From contig NZ_ANAH02000005.1 in NCBI RefSeq assembly GCF_000335475.2, forward strand, positions 558,001 through 622,000: 64,000 bases of DNA. Reading direction: 5' to 3'. Position numbers and translations under genes: made by a program. The stretch is from Cystobacter fuscus DSM 2262. GTDB lineage: Bacteria > Myxococcota > Myxococcia > Myxococcales > Myxococcaceae. Positions within the stretch are counted from its first letter, which is position 1. Each line of letters opens with the position of its first letter. The notes beneath the pieces were generated by a model. It did not search any database. It saw only the letters and a list, made by a program, of their open reading frames with translations, and had not been told where the DNA came from. This document shows, one piece after another, positions 35,002-43,819 of the stretch.

Positions 35002-35430
35002 ATGGGGACCGACGAGGAGCGCCAACACGGCCTGCTGGCGTGCGTCGACGTCCACTACCAGGAGCACGAGACGCGAGGAGCCTTGCTGCTCTTCGCCGAC
35101 TGGGCCGCCACGGCCTCCACGGAGCAGCGCCTGGTTCACCTGCCGGCGGCAGCCGAGTACCAGCCGGGACATTTCTACGAGCGCGAGTTGCCGGTGTTGC
35201 TCGCCCTGCTCTCCCAGGTCGACCAGCCCCTGGTGACGGTGCTCATCGACGGCTACGTCTGGCTGGGCTCCTCGGCCGAGAAGGGGCTGGGCGCGCACCT
35301 GTACGAAGCGCTCGACCGCCGCGTGCCCGGCATGGAACCCGCCGTGGCGGCTGAACGCGTCCGCACGATGCATGGGCCCTACCGCGTGCCCACGCTCCTG
35401 AAGGACGTGGATCGGCTATCGCGGGGATGA
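35002..35430 (+). CDS. Endonuclease V-like protein with an apparent internal deletion
   Basis: 142 residues against ~200-230 for endonuclease V (nfi), which cuts one base 3' of deoxyinosine. The N-terminal half keeps the metal-site acids: Asp16 (LLACVDVHY), Glu62 (GHFYERELPVLLALL) and Asp83 (VTVLIDGYVWLGSS). The C-terminal end is also family-like (AERVRTMHGPYRVPTLLK). Between residue ~108 (DRRVP) and 110 (GMEPAVAA) the usual 40-50-residue block with the conserved IGVAK and PLYVT-type segments is missing, yet the frame is intact. Without the conserved Lys and the core strands it is unlikely to be a normal enzyme. Starts 2 nt after the 98-residue gene. Confidence 0.8.
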   Translation: MGTDEERQHGLLACVDVHYQEHETRGALLLFADWAATASTEQRLVHLPAAAEYQPGHFYERELPVLLALLSQVDQPLVTVLIDGYVWLGSSAEKGLGAHLYEALDRRVPGMEPAVAAERVRTMHGPYRVPTLLKDVDRLSRG

Positions 35431-35462
35431 ACACGGCGGACTTCTGTTCAGGAAGCACCTGA

Positions 35463-36659
35463 TCAGTCGAAGATCAGCCAGCCGAAGCGCGGCAGCGCGT
35501 GGAAGTCCCCCACGAAGAGCGGGGAAAAGGATTGCCCTTGTTCTCCCCGTCGCTCCGGGTGCTCCAGCCGGTACAGGTTGAAGCGCCACCGGTCCCCCTT
35601 CTGGGGGGGCAGGTGAGGCACCTCGGCCAGGCGGGCCAGGGGAATCTTCATCTCCACCCGCCAGCCCTCGTCCCGGTCGGACGCCTCGTCGAGCGTGCCC
35701 CGGACCTTCACCGCGCTCGTCATGCCCGAGTCCCAGCTCAAGTCCATGCCCTGACGGCGCGCGGGGAAGTAGGCATCGAAGTGCACGTTGTGCGGGGACA
35801 CCTGCAGCTCGTTGTACGTCCGCCCATCCGCGTTGGCGTCGAGGAACACCTCCACCACCTCCTGGGTGTAGAGCGGCTCGTCCTGCTCGCGGAACGTGCC
35901 CCAGACATCCGGATCCTCCACGTCGAAGGCGACATACAGGTGCTGGTCGTCGTAGGTCAGCCGGGCCTCGGTGCGCGGGGACACGGCACGGCCATCGAAG
36001 CTGCCCCGCAGCACCACCGGAGTGGCCGCCTTCCATGCCTCATCCTCGAGTTCCCCGTCGAGCACCGGCGGCCGGGCGGCGCGGTGCACGGTGTACTCGG
36101 GCAGGGGCGGCAGAGCACCGCCCAACTCCGGACCGAACATCCGGTTGTCTCCCGCGTGCGCCCGCGGCTCGTCCACGGCCAGACGCTCCTCACCCCGCCA
36201 GAAGCCGAGCACGACCCGTCCCGGAATGGACGGCATGGCCACCGTGTGCACGTCCTCCACCACCTTGCCCACGGGCCAGCTGCCCAGGGGCCCCACACCG
36301 CCCGCGAAGCCATGGTCCGCGTTGATCAACATCTGCCCGGAGCCGGGCTCCACCACGTGCACGAAGAACTCCCACCCCTGGGGCGGGGCGCGCAGGGCCT
36401 CGAAGTAGTGCGCGAGTTGCACGGGCTGGCCGGGCGCGGCCACCGCGGGAGACACGCGCGTGCCGAGGTAGCGCACCGCGCCTCCCGCGAACGTGGTGCC
36501 CGCACGGTAGGTCAGGTCCGCCGGAGCCGCGTCCAGGACGCGCAGCCGGGCAGGGGGCGGCAGGGCTTTCGCACGAGGCTTGGGGCCGGCCTGTTCGTCA
36601 CGGCAGGCGGAGAGGAGCGAGAGCAGCAGCAGGGGCAGCAGGCGAAGGGCGGGACTCAT
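35463..36659 (-). CDS. Lipoprotein with a CBM9-like carbohydrate-binding domain
   Basis: 398 residues from ATG 36659, chosen because a lipoprotein signal follows (PALRLLPLLLLSLLSACR, lipidated Cys19). The open frame 31 codons upstream is not protein-like. The N-terminal half is beta-rich (YFEALRAPPQGWEFFVHVVE). The C-terminal ~200 residues match family 9 carbohydrate-binding modules (PPVLDGELEDEAWKAATPVV; TYDDQHLYVAFDVEDPDVWG; QEVVEVFLDANADGRTYNEL; WRVEMKIPLARLAEV). CBM9 domains bind reducing ends of glucans/xylans, or serve as sensors in outer-membrane proteins. No catalytic domain is visible. Convergent with the endonuclease-V-like gene. Confidence 0.88.
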   Translation of the reverse strand: MSPALRLLPLLLLSLLSACRDEQAGPKPRAKALPPPARLRVLDAAPADLTYRAGTTFAGGAVRYLGTRVSPAVAAPGQPVQLAHYFEALRAPPQGWEFFVHVVEPGSGQMLINADHGFAGGVGPLGSWPVGKVVEDVHTVAMPSIPGRVVLGFWRGEERLAVDEPRAHAGDNRMFGPELGGALPPLPEYTVHRAARPPVLDGELEDEAWKAATPVVLRGSFDGRAVSPRTEARLTYDDQHLYVAFDVEDPDVWGTFREQDEPLYTQEVVEVFLDANADGRTYNELQVSPHNVHFDAYFPARRQGMDLSWDSGMTSAVKVRGTLDEASDRDEGWRVEMKIPLARLAEVPHLPPQKGDRWRFNLYRLEHPERRGEQGQSFSPLFVGDFHALPRFGWLIFD

Positions 36660-36904
36660 CGGGGGCGCCCATCCTAGTCCCAGCGCATCCGTCCATGGCG
36701 TGGATGATGGGGCATCCCACTCAGTGGATGGGGAAGACCGCGGCCGCTCCATCGGCGCACGGCCATGTCCTTGAATCGCAGGGGCTTGGGGAGTCCTCGC
36801 GGCTCAGGAGAGGACTGGCAGGAGTCCTGCACGAGCGGCCCCGGCATCCACCCCGTCGCGTGCCCTTCCCCAGGAGCCGCGCCCCCCTCACGAGGAGTCC
36901 TCAC

Positions 36905-37354
36905 ATGAAGCGCTCGATGCTCTGGCTTTCCCTGCCGCTCGCCACGTTCGCCCTGGGTTGTGGCCCCGCCGGTCAGCAGTTCCACGGCAGTTACACCGGG
37001 CCGGACTCGCTCACCGTGTCCTTCCCCGGAAGGGGAAGCACGAACCTTCCCGGAAAGGCGTCGTACCGGATCTCGGAAGGGATCGATTCGGACATCGTCA
37101 TCGTTGACTCGAGCGGCACGTGCGCCCTGCCCGCGGAGGTCGAAGGGAACGTGGCGACGCTCAGAGCGGGGGTGACGTGTACCGGTGAGCTGGAGGGCGT
37201 CTCGCTCTCGATGACCTTCACCAGCGGGACCGCGGTGCTCACGGGTTCGAGCATTCAACTCGATTCATCCGGGACACTGACGTACTCGGCCAATGGGCAG
37301 TCCTTCCCGGGCACCTTCGTCCGGAACAACTCGCTCACGCGGATCGCGAAGTAG
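36905..37354 (+). CDS. Small lipoprotein of unknown function
   Basis: 149 residues from ATG 36905, preceded by GAGGAG at 8 nt. The lipoprotein signal is MLWLSLPLATFALGC (Cys19). The mature part is a beta-rich, Ser/Thr/Gly-rich domain (SYTGPDSLTVSFPGRG; ATLRAGVTCTGELEGVSLSM) with two cysteines. The longer frame upstream overlaps non-coding sequence. Family unknown; small beta-barrel-like lipoproteins of this kind are common in myxobacteria. Confidence 0.82.
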   Translation: MKRSMLWLSLPLATFALGCGPAGQQFHGSYTGPDSLTVSFPGRGSTNLPGKASYRISEGIDSDIVIVDSSGTCALPAEVEGNVATLRAGVTCTGELEGVSLSMTFTSGTAVLTGSSIQLDSSGTLTYSANGQSFPGTFVRNNSLTRIAK

Positions 37355-37392
37355 TCCCAGGGGCAGACCACCTTCCATCCTCTCCCCACGCC

Positions 37393-38229
37393 ATGCACTT
37401 CGAATTCGAGCACCTGGGCACCCCGACCGCCTTCGAGCTTCCCGAGGGGGTGCACCTGCTGGGAGGCGGCGAGGACGATCATGTCCGCCTCGAAGGACTG
37501 CCGCCCGGCTTGCTGACGCTGCGCATCGAAGGGCCCCGGTTGATGGTGGAGGCCCGTCGCACCTTCACCGTGGCGGGGGTGATGGTGCCCCCGCGGGTGG
37601 CGCGGCTGGTGCTGCCCGGCGAGGAGGTGGGCCTGCCCGAGGGAATGAGCCTGAAGCTGCTGGCGCCCGGCGCGGACACCGAGCGGCAGGTGGGCACGGT
37701 GGCCGTGCTCAAGCACCTGTTGGGGGACATGGAGGAGTCCCTGGTCTCGCGCGCCGCGTCCCTCCAGTGCCTCACCGGCGCGGACGTGGGCCGCTGCTTC
37801 GCCCTCGCGGAGGCCCGGATGGAGCTGGGACGAAGCCTGGAGGTGGCCGTGCGCTTGAGGGACATCGCCGTGTCCCGCCGCCATGCGTGCATCCGCCAGC
37901 AGGAGGGCGCCTTCCTCCTGGAGGACCAGGACAGCCCCAACGGCGTCTATCTCAATGGGAAACGCGTGGAGGCCCCCCAGGCGCTCCAGGACGGCGACAT
38001 CATCGAGCTGGGACGGACCTTGCTGCGCTTCCAGGCCCCGGCGGCCGAGCCCATCGCGCAGCCGCCTCCCGAGGAGCAAGCCGCGCCCACGCCCGAACCC
38101 GAGCGCCCATGCGAGCAGCGGGAGCACGCGCCCGTGCGCTCGCGGGGACGCTGGGACGCAGGACTGCTCGTCCTGGGCGCGGGGCTGGCCCTGGTGGGCC
38201 TGCTGGCCACCTACGTCCTGACGGGCTGA
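37393..38229 (+). CDS. FHA-domain protein with a C-terminal membrane anchor
   Basis: 278 residues. The N-terminal ~95 residues (FELPEGVHLLGGGEDDHVRL; GPRLMVEARRTFTVAGV) look like a second, degenerate FHA-like fold. The FHA domain at ~125-215 keeps Gly-Arg 146-147, AVSRRHACI (Ser161, His164) and DSPNGVYLNG (Asn183). A Pro/Glu linker and one hydrophobic helix (~257-277, GLLVLGAGLALVGLLATYVL) at the very end suggest a tail-anchored protein facing the cytoplasm. It starts 38 nt after the lipoprotein gene and may share its transcript. Second FHA protein in 7 kb. No clear ribosome site is visible before the ATG. Confidence 0.87.
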   Translation: MHFEFEHLGTPTAFELPEGVHLLGGGEDDHVRLEGLPPGLLTLRIEGPRLMVEARRTFTVAGVMVPPRVARLVLPGEEVGLPEGMSLKLLAPGADTERQVGTVAVLKHLLGDMEESLVSRAASLQCLTGADVGRCFALAEARMELGRSLEVAVRLRDIAVSRRHACIRQQEGAFLLEDQDSPNGVYLNGKRVEAPQALQDGDIIELGRTLLRFQAPAAEPIAQPPPEEQAAPTPEPERPCEQREHAPVRSRGRWDAGLLVLGAGLALVGLLATYVLTG

Positions 38230-38232
38230 AGC

Positions 38233-38661
38233 TCAGGCGTGCAGCGGCGAGAGACCGGCCCGCTCGATGAGCAGCCGCGCCAGGCGCTGGTGGTGCGAGA
38301 AGAGGCTGGTGAAGTGCACGAGGCCCCGGCTGCCGCGCACCGCGTACACGGTGACCGGACCGGGCAGCACATCCACCTTGCGGATGTCCGAGAAGGAGAA
38401 GCGGCGGGTGCGCACCATGCCCCGGTACGTGATGCCGCCCGCGTCCACGACGATGCGGGTGCGCCCGTAGTAGGTCACCGACACCGCGAAGAAGAGGACG
38501 AAGAAGAGCGCGGACAGGAACGTCTGTACCGGGACCCCGTCGAAGCGCAGGAGGTAGAGCAACACCCCCAGCCAGAGCAGCGTCGCGGCGCCCATGATGG
38601 CCGCGAGCACGGCGTGTGGGCGGAATACTTGCCTTCCTGCCTTCGAGTCGCCCCGATCCAT
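38233..38661 (-). CDS. Bacterial PH-domain membrane protein
   Basis: 142 residues from ATG 38661, inside a longer frame whose first 23 codons include an intergenic inverted repeat. Two adjacent hydrophobic segments (~16-35 and 46-65: AVLAAIMGAATLLWLGVLLY; TFLSALFFVLFFAVSVTYYG) are followed by a PH-like domain (RIVVDAGGITYRGMVRTRRF; FSDIRKVDVLPGPVTVYAVR). Such bacterial PH (YdbT/YcxB-like) proteins sit in the inner membrane with a cytoplasmic PH fold; function is mostly unknown. Convergent with the FHA gene, only 3 nt between stops. Confidence 0.8.
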   Translation of the reverse strand: MDRGDSKAGRQVFRPHAVLAAIMGAATLLWLGVLLYLLRFDGVPVQTFLSALFFVLFFAVSVTYYGRTRIVVDAGGITYRGMVRTRRFSFSDIRKVDVLPGPVTVYAVRGSRGLVHFTSLFSHHQRLARLLIERAGLSPLHA

Positions 38662-38717
38662 GCACCTGAAATTAAGGTGCCTCCCTGACACGCGCCACCG
38701 GCTCCCCTGCCCTCCGG

Positions 38718-38754
38718 TCGGGGAGTCCACCGCATGACTTCCGGGACTCCCCGA
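38718..38754 (-). terminator. Inverted repeat after purA
   Basis: TCGGGGAGTCC (38718-38728) and GGACTCCCCGA (38744-38754) are perfectly complementary over 11 bp with a 15-nt loop, 31 nt past the purA stop on the minus strand. No U-tract follows. A shorter repeat, CTGAAAGC/GCTTTCAG (38772-38789), overlaps the purA stop itself. Confidence 0.4.
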
Positions 38755-38785
38755 TTGTTCAGTGCTTTGCCCTGAAAGCGGGCTT

Positions 38786-40108
<1,323 letters not shown>

Positions 40109-43100
40109 TTAGCACGCTTCCGCACGGTCCGTCACCGAGTTGGAGCGCGCCGGGGCGTCCGGGTGGCAGTGTGCGATATAGCCACAGGCCAGCCCCGCGC
40201 ACACCGGGGCGTCTCGTCCGGGCCAGCGCCCTCGGACATCCGCCTCGACCAGGGCCCGGGCCGCGTCCCTCAAGCGCTCGGCGGGGAGCTGTAGGTTTGC
40301 TTCTTCCGAGGAAAACTCCGGCTCCAATACCTCCCCGCCCAGGAAGACGGCCCCGACCCACAGCGGGACGTCCTCGCGGATGAGCCGCCGGGCCGCCAAG
40401 GCCACGGCCGCCAGGAAGTCCGCATGCGCCTCGAGTCCCCGGGGAGACCTACCGGCCGGTAGGAACACTACGCCCCGGGCCTCACCCTCCGGGGTCTCCC
40501 AGAGCAGGTCCAACTCCCCCTCGAGGGCCGTGGGCGCGACTCCCGGCAGGTCCAGGACGAAGGGCAGCGCGCGATGCACCCGCGCTCCGGGGACGGCCGC
40601 CAGCTCCTGGGCACACGCGGTGTCCAGGAAGCGCGTCAGGGTGGAGAGCGCCTCCTCCACGCCCTCCTCCTCCACCGCCCAGCCCACCTCCCGGGCCAAG
40701 GCTTCCAGGCGCGAGCGCCGCTCCGCAGCGGGCGTCCCCGCCAGGCGGAAGTCCACCTTCCGCACGAGCGCCAGCACCCGGTCCGGAACGCTCGGGGCCG
40801 GTGCGCCCCAGGAGTCCCGCTCGACGTAGAGCGCGGACTGGCGGGGCGGCGCCTCCCAGGCGACTCCATCGGCGCGCAGGCCGAGCCGGTGCACGTAGTG
40901 GTAGCGGCGCGGACAGGCGATGAAGTCCTGCACCGCTCCCGCCTCCACCGTCACGGACTCCGGGACGGTGGCGTCCCGGCGCGCGTGCACCCGCTGCCAC
41001 GCCGTCTCGACCCGGGCCTCCTGCTCGGCCTCGTCCACTTCCTCGGAGAGGTCCACCTCGGGCGGCTCCGGCAGCGTCCTCGCGTCCAGATCCTCGACCA
41101 GGCCTCGCAGCCGGGAATCTTCCTCGAGCCGCGCGCCGAGCAGGCACCACCACGAGTCCGCGGCGTTGCGCTCCTCGCCGCCCGACAGCAGGAGCCGATC
41201 CTGGGCACGCGTGAGCGCGACGTACAGCAGACGCCGGTACTCGGCCGTCTCCCGGCGCTTGATCTCCGCCTTCACCGCGTCGAAGCGGGGCGAGCGGAAC
41301 TTCGTGTCCACGCGGTCGAGCAGCTCCGGCGGCAGCCAGGGCCGCAGGGCGAGGCCTCGTGCGCGCTCGAAGAGCACCCGGCCTCCACTGTTGGAGCGCC
41401 GCGAGCCACCGAGGGCGGGCACCACCACCACCGGCCACTCCAACCCCTTGGCGCGGTGGATGGTGAGCAGTTGCACCGCGCGCGGGTCTCCCGCCTCGAG
41501 CAGATCCGCCTGGGCCTCGGTGGGCTCCTCGTGGACGAGGCGTTGCAGCTCGCGCGCGAACGTCACGCAACCACCCGTGCCCCGCTCGTCGCGCCGGCCC
41601 GCCAGCGCGAGCAGCTTCTCCACGTTGGCGCTCGCCTGCTCCGCGTAGGGCGTGGCCGCCAGCGCCTCGCGAAAGCCCGTCAGCTCCAGCGTGGCCAGGA
41701 GCAGGGCCCGCACGCCGAGCCGATCCCGCTCGCGCCGCAGCGCGGGCAGCGCCGCGAGGAAGCGCTCGAGCCGCGCGCGTTCCCCCTCCGGAAGAGCCTC
41801 GAGGAGCGAGGCGCCCGCCTTCTCCACGGCGGGCAGGGACAAGCCCTCGGGCCCGGCCAGGCGGAAGAGCGAGGCGTCCGACAGCCCCACCAATGGGGAG
41901 CGCAGCACCGCCGCGAAGGCCAGCGTGTCCTCGGAGTCCGCGAGCAGCGACAGCAACGAGGCCAGATCCAGCACCTCCTGTGCGCCATAGAAGCCACGGC
42001 CGCGCAGAACACGGTGGGGAATGCCGTGGCGAATGAGCGCCTGCCGGTACACCTCCAGGTGATTGAAGGTCCGGAAGAGCATGGCCACATCTCCCCCGCG
42101 CAGGGGACGCACCTCCGTGCCCTCCTTGGTCACCGCGATGAGCGGCGGAGCGCCCGGGGCCAGCAGGAGCTTCAACCGCCTGGCCAGCGCGTCCGCCTCC
42201 TCCAGGCGCAGCTCGCCCGTGGTGGTGAGGCTCTCGTCCTCCACGAGCAGCCGCTCCACCACCGGCGCGGCCACGGGGGCCGGACGCACCGCGAGCAGAT
42301 CATCCCCCTCGGGCGAATACACCACCTCGTAGGGACGCGCCCCACCCTCGCCCGGCACCAGCACGCCCGCGAACGCCTGGTTGAAGAAGTCGAGCAGCGG
42401 CGGCACCGAGCGCCGGTTGTGCTGGAGGAAGTCGCGCACGCCGCCCTCCTGCTCGATCTTCCGCGCCAGCACCTCGAACACGGACACGTCCGCGCCGCGG
42501 AACTCGTAGATGGATTGCTTGCGGTCTCCCACCACGCACAGGAAGGCGGGCTCCAGTGGCAGCGCGGCCACCAGATCGTCCTCGGGTGTCACCGCCCGGG
42601 GACCCTCCTCGCGCTTCTCGGCCAGGAGCAGCACCAGCTCCAACTGCAAGCGGTTGGTGTCCTGGAACTCGTCCACCATCAGCGCCCCGAAGCGCTCCTG
42701 CATCTGCCGGCGGAAGTCGGGCAGCTCCCTCAGCAAGTCCCGCGTCTTCACCAACAGGGAGGTGAAGTCCAGGGCGTTGCGCCGGGAGAGTTCCTCCGCG
42801 TGACGCGTCTCCACCTGCTCGAGCAGCGCGCGGAACGTGCTCTCGAAAGGCACCGTGCGGCACGCCGCGGCGACGTCCTCCAGCGTCAACACCGTGCCGT
42901 CGCTCTTGCCGAAGAAGGACCAGTACAGCTCCTTCATCGAGTTGCCGGGCTCCTTCTTGAGCCGGCGCACGTCGCGGCCATCCTCATTGAAGGCCGCCTT
43001 GAGCGCGAACAACCGCTCGGGCGCGAAGACATTCTCCGGGGTGAGCCCCGTGAGCGCGCGCTCGAGCTTCTCGCGCAGTCCCCGCCACTCCCCCTTGGCG

Positions 43101-43819
43101 TCATGCTCGCGCACGGTGCCGCACAGCTCGAGGCACTTCTCGACGAGGGCATCGAAGGACTCCCGGGCCTCGCCGGGGTCGGACACGCGCGCCCGGGCCG
43201 CGGGCAGGCCCTCCTCGCGCAACTTCCCGTAGAGCTCCGCCAGCGAGGACACCAGGCCCTCGGTGAAGTCGGATCCCGAGAAGGTCATCTCCGCGCACAG
43301 CTCGCGCACGAGCGTGTCACTGGACTCCAGCGCATCCAGCACCACGCGCTCGCACACGTCCAGCACGAGCGAGCGCGCCTCCAGCTCATCGAGCACGTCG
43401 AAGGAGGCATCCACGCCCGAGCCCGGGGGCGCACGGCGCAGGATCTGCCCGCACATCGAGTGGAAGGTGCCAATCGAGGCCGAGCCCAGCTCCTCGCGCA
43501 GCGAACGCCACGTGTCGCGCGAGGGAAAGGGCAGACCCAGGCGCTCGAGCGAGGCGCGCAGCTCGGGCTCCTGCGAGACCTTGGGCTCCTCCTGGACGAG
43601 CACATCCAGGCGCGCGCGGACGCGGGCACGCATCTCCGCGGCGGCCTTGTCGGTGAACGTCACCATCCCCAGGCGCGCGGGCCTCAAGGGCGTGAAGCCC
43701 TCGCGCGCCCCGGCCAGCAGGTGCAACGTCATCGTCACCAGGCTGTACGTCTTGCCCGCTCCCGCGCCCGCGAGCAGCGCGAGGTTCTTCTCCAACGCCA
43801 ACGCGAGCGCGTCACTCAT
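40109..43819 (-). CDS. addA: AddA-like UvrD-family helicase with a degenerate nuclease domain
   Basis: 1236 residues from ATG 43819. UvrD/RecB-type motor motifs are intact: Walker A (LLAGAGAGKTYSLV, Lys23), LMVDEFQDTNRLQLEL, GDRKQSIYEFRGADVSV, LLTIHRAKGLEWPVVVV and LYVALTRAQDRLLLSGG. The C-terminal region corresponds to the PD-(D/E)XK nuclease of AddA, but where the family has a catalytic Asp and Lys (VxDYKTG) it reads GVVFLPAGRSPRG (~1117), and the later Gln-x3-Tyr is gone. Four cysteines in an Fe-S-like pattern remain (FIACPRRYHY; VCAGLACGYIAHC). It is predicted to be the motor of a double-strand-break processing complex. It overlaps addB by 8 nt. Confidence 0.9.
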   Translation of the reverse strand: MSDALALALEKNLALLAGAGAGKTYSLVTMTLHLLAGAREGFTPLRPARLGMVTFTDKAAAEMRARVRARLDVLVQEEPKVSQEPELRASLERLGLPFPSRDTWRSLREELGSASIGTFHSMCGQILRRAPPGSGVDASFDVLDELEARSLVLDVCERVVLDALESSDTLVRELCAEMTFSGSDFTEGLVSSLAELYGKLREEGLPAARARVSDPGEARESFDALVEKCLELCGTVREHDAKGEWRGLREKLERALTGLTPENVFAPERLFALKAAFNEDGRDVRRLKKEPGNSMKELYWSFFGKSDGTVLTLEDVAAACRTVPFESTFRALLEQVETRHAEELSRRNALDFTSLLVKTRDLLRELPDFRRQMQERFGALMVDEFQDTNRLQLELVLLLAEKREEGPRAVTPEDDLVAALPLEPAFLCVVGDRKQSIYEFRGADVSVFEVLARKIEQEGGVRDFLQHNRRSVPPLLDFFNQAFAGVLVPGEGGARPYEVVYSPEGDDLLAVRPAPVAAPVVERLLVEDESLTTTGELRLEEADALARRLKLLLAPGAPPLIAVTKEGTEVRPLRGGDVAMLFRTFNHLEVYRQALIRHGIPHRVLRGRGFYGAQEVLDLASLLSLLADSEDTLAFAAVLRSPLVGLSDASLFRLAGPEGLSLPAVEKAGASLLEALPEGERARLERFLAALPALRRERDRLGVRALLLATLELTGFREALAATPYAEQASANVEKLLALAGRRDERGTGGCVTFARELQRLVHEEPTEAQADLLEAGDPRAVQLLTIHRAKGLEWPVVVVPALGGSRRSNSGGRVLFERARGLALRPWLPPELLDRVDTKFRSPRFDAVKAEIKRRETAEYRRLLYVALTRAQDRLLLSGGEERNAADSWWCLLGARLEEDSRLRGLVEDLDARTLPEPPEVDLSEEVDEAEQEARVETAWQRVHARRDATVPESVTVEAGAVQDFIACPRRYHYVHRLGLRADGVAWEAPPRQSALYVERDSWGAPAPSVPDRVLALVRKVDFRLAGTPAAERRSRLEALAREVGWAVEEEGVEEALSTLTRFLDTACAQELAAVPGARVHRALPFVLDLPGVAPTALEGELDLLWETPEGEARGVVFLPAGRSPRGLEAHADFLAAVALAARRLIREDVPLWVGAVFLGGEVLEPEFSSEEANLQLPAERLRDAARALVEADVRGRWPGRDAPVCAGLACGYIAHCHPDAPARSNSVTDRAEAC

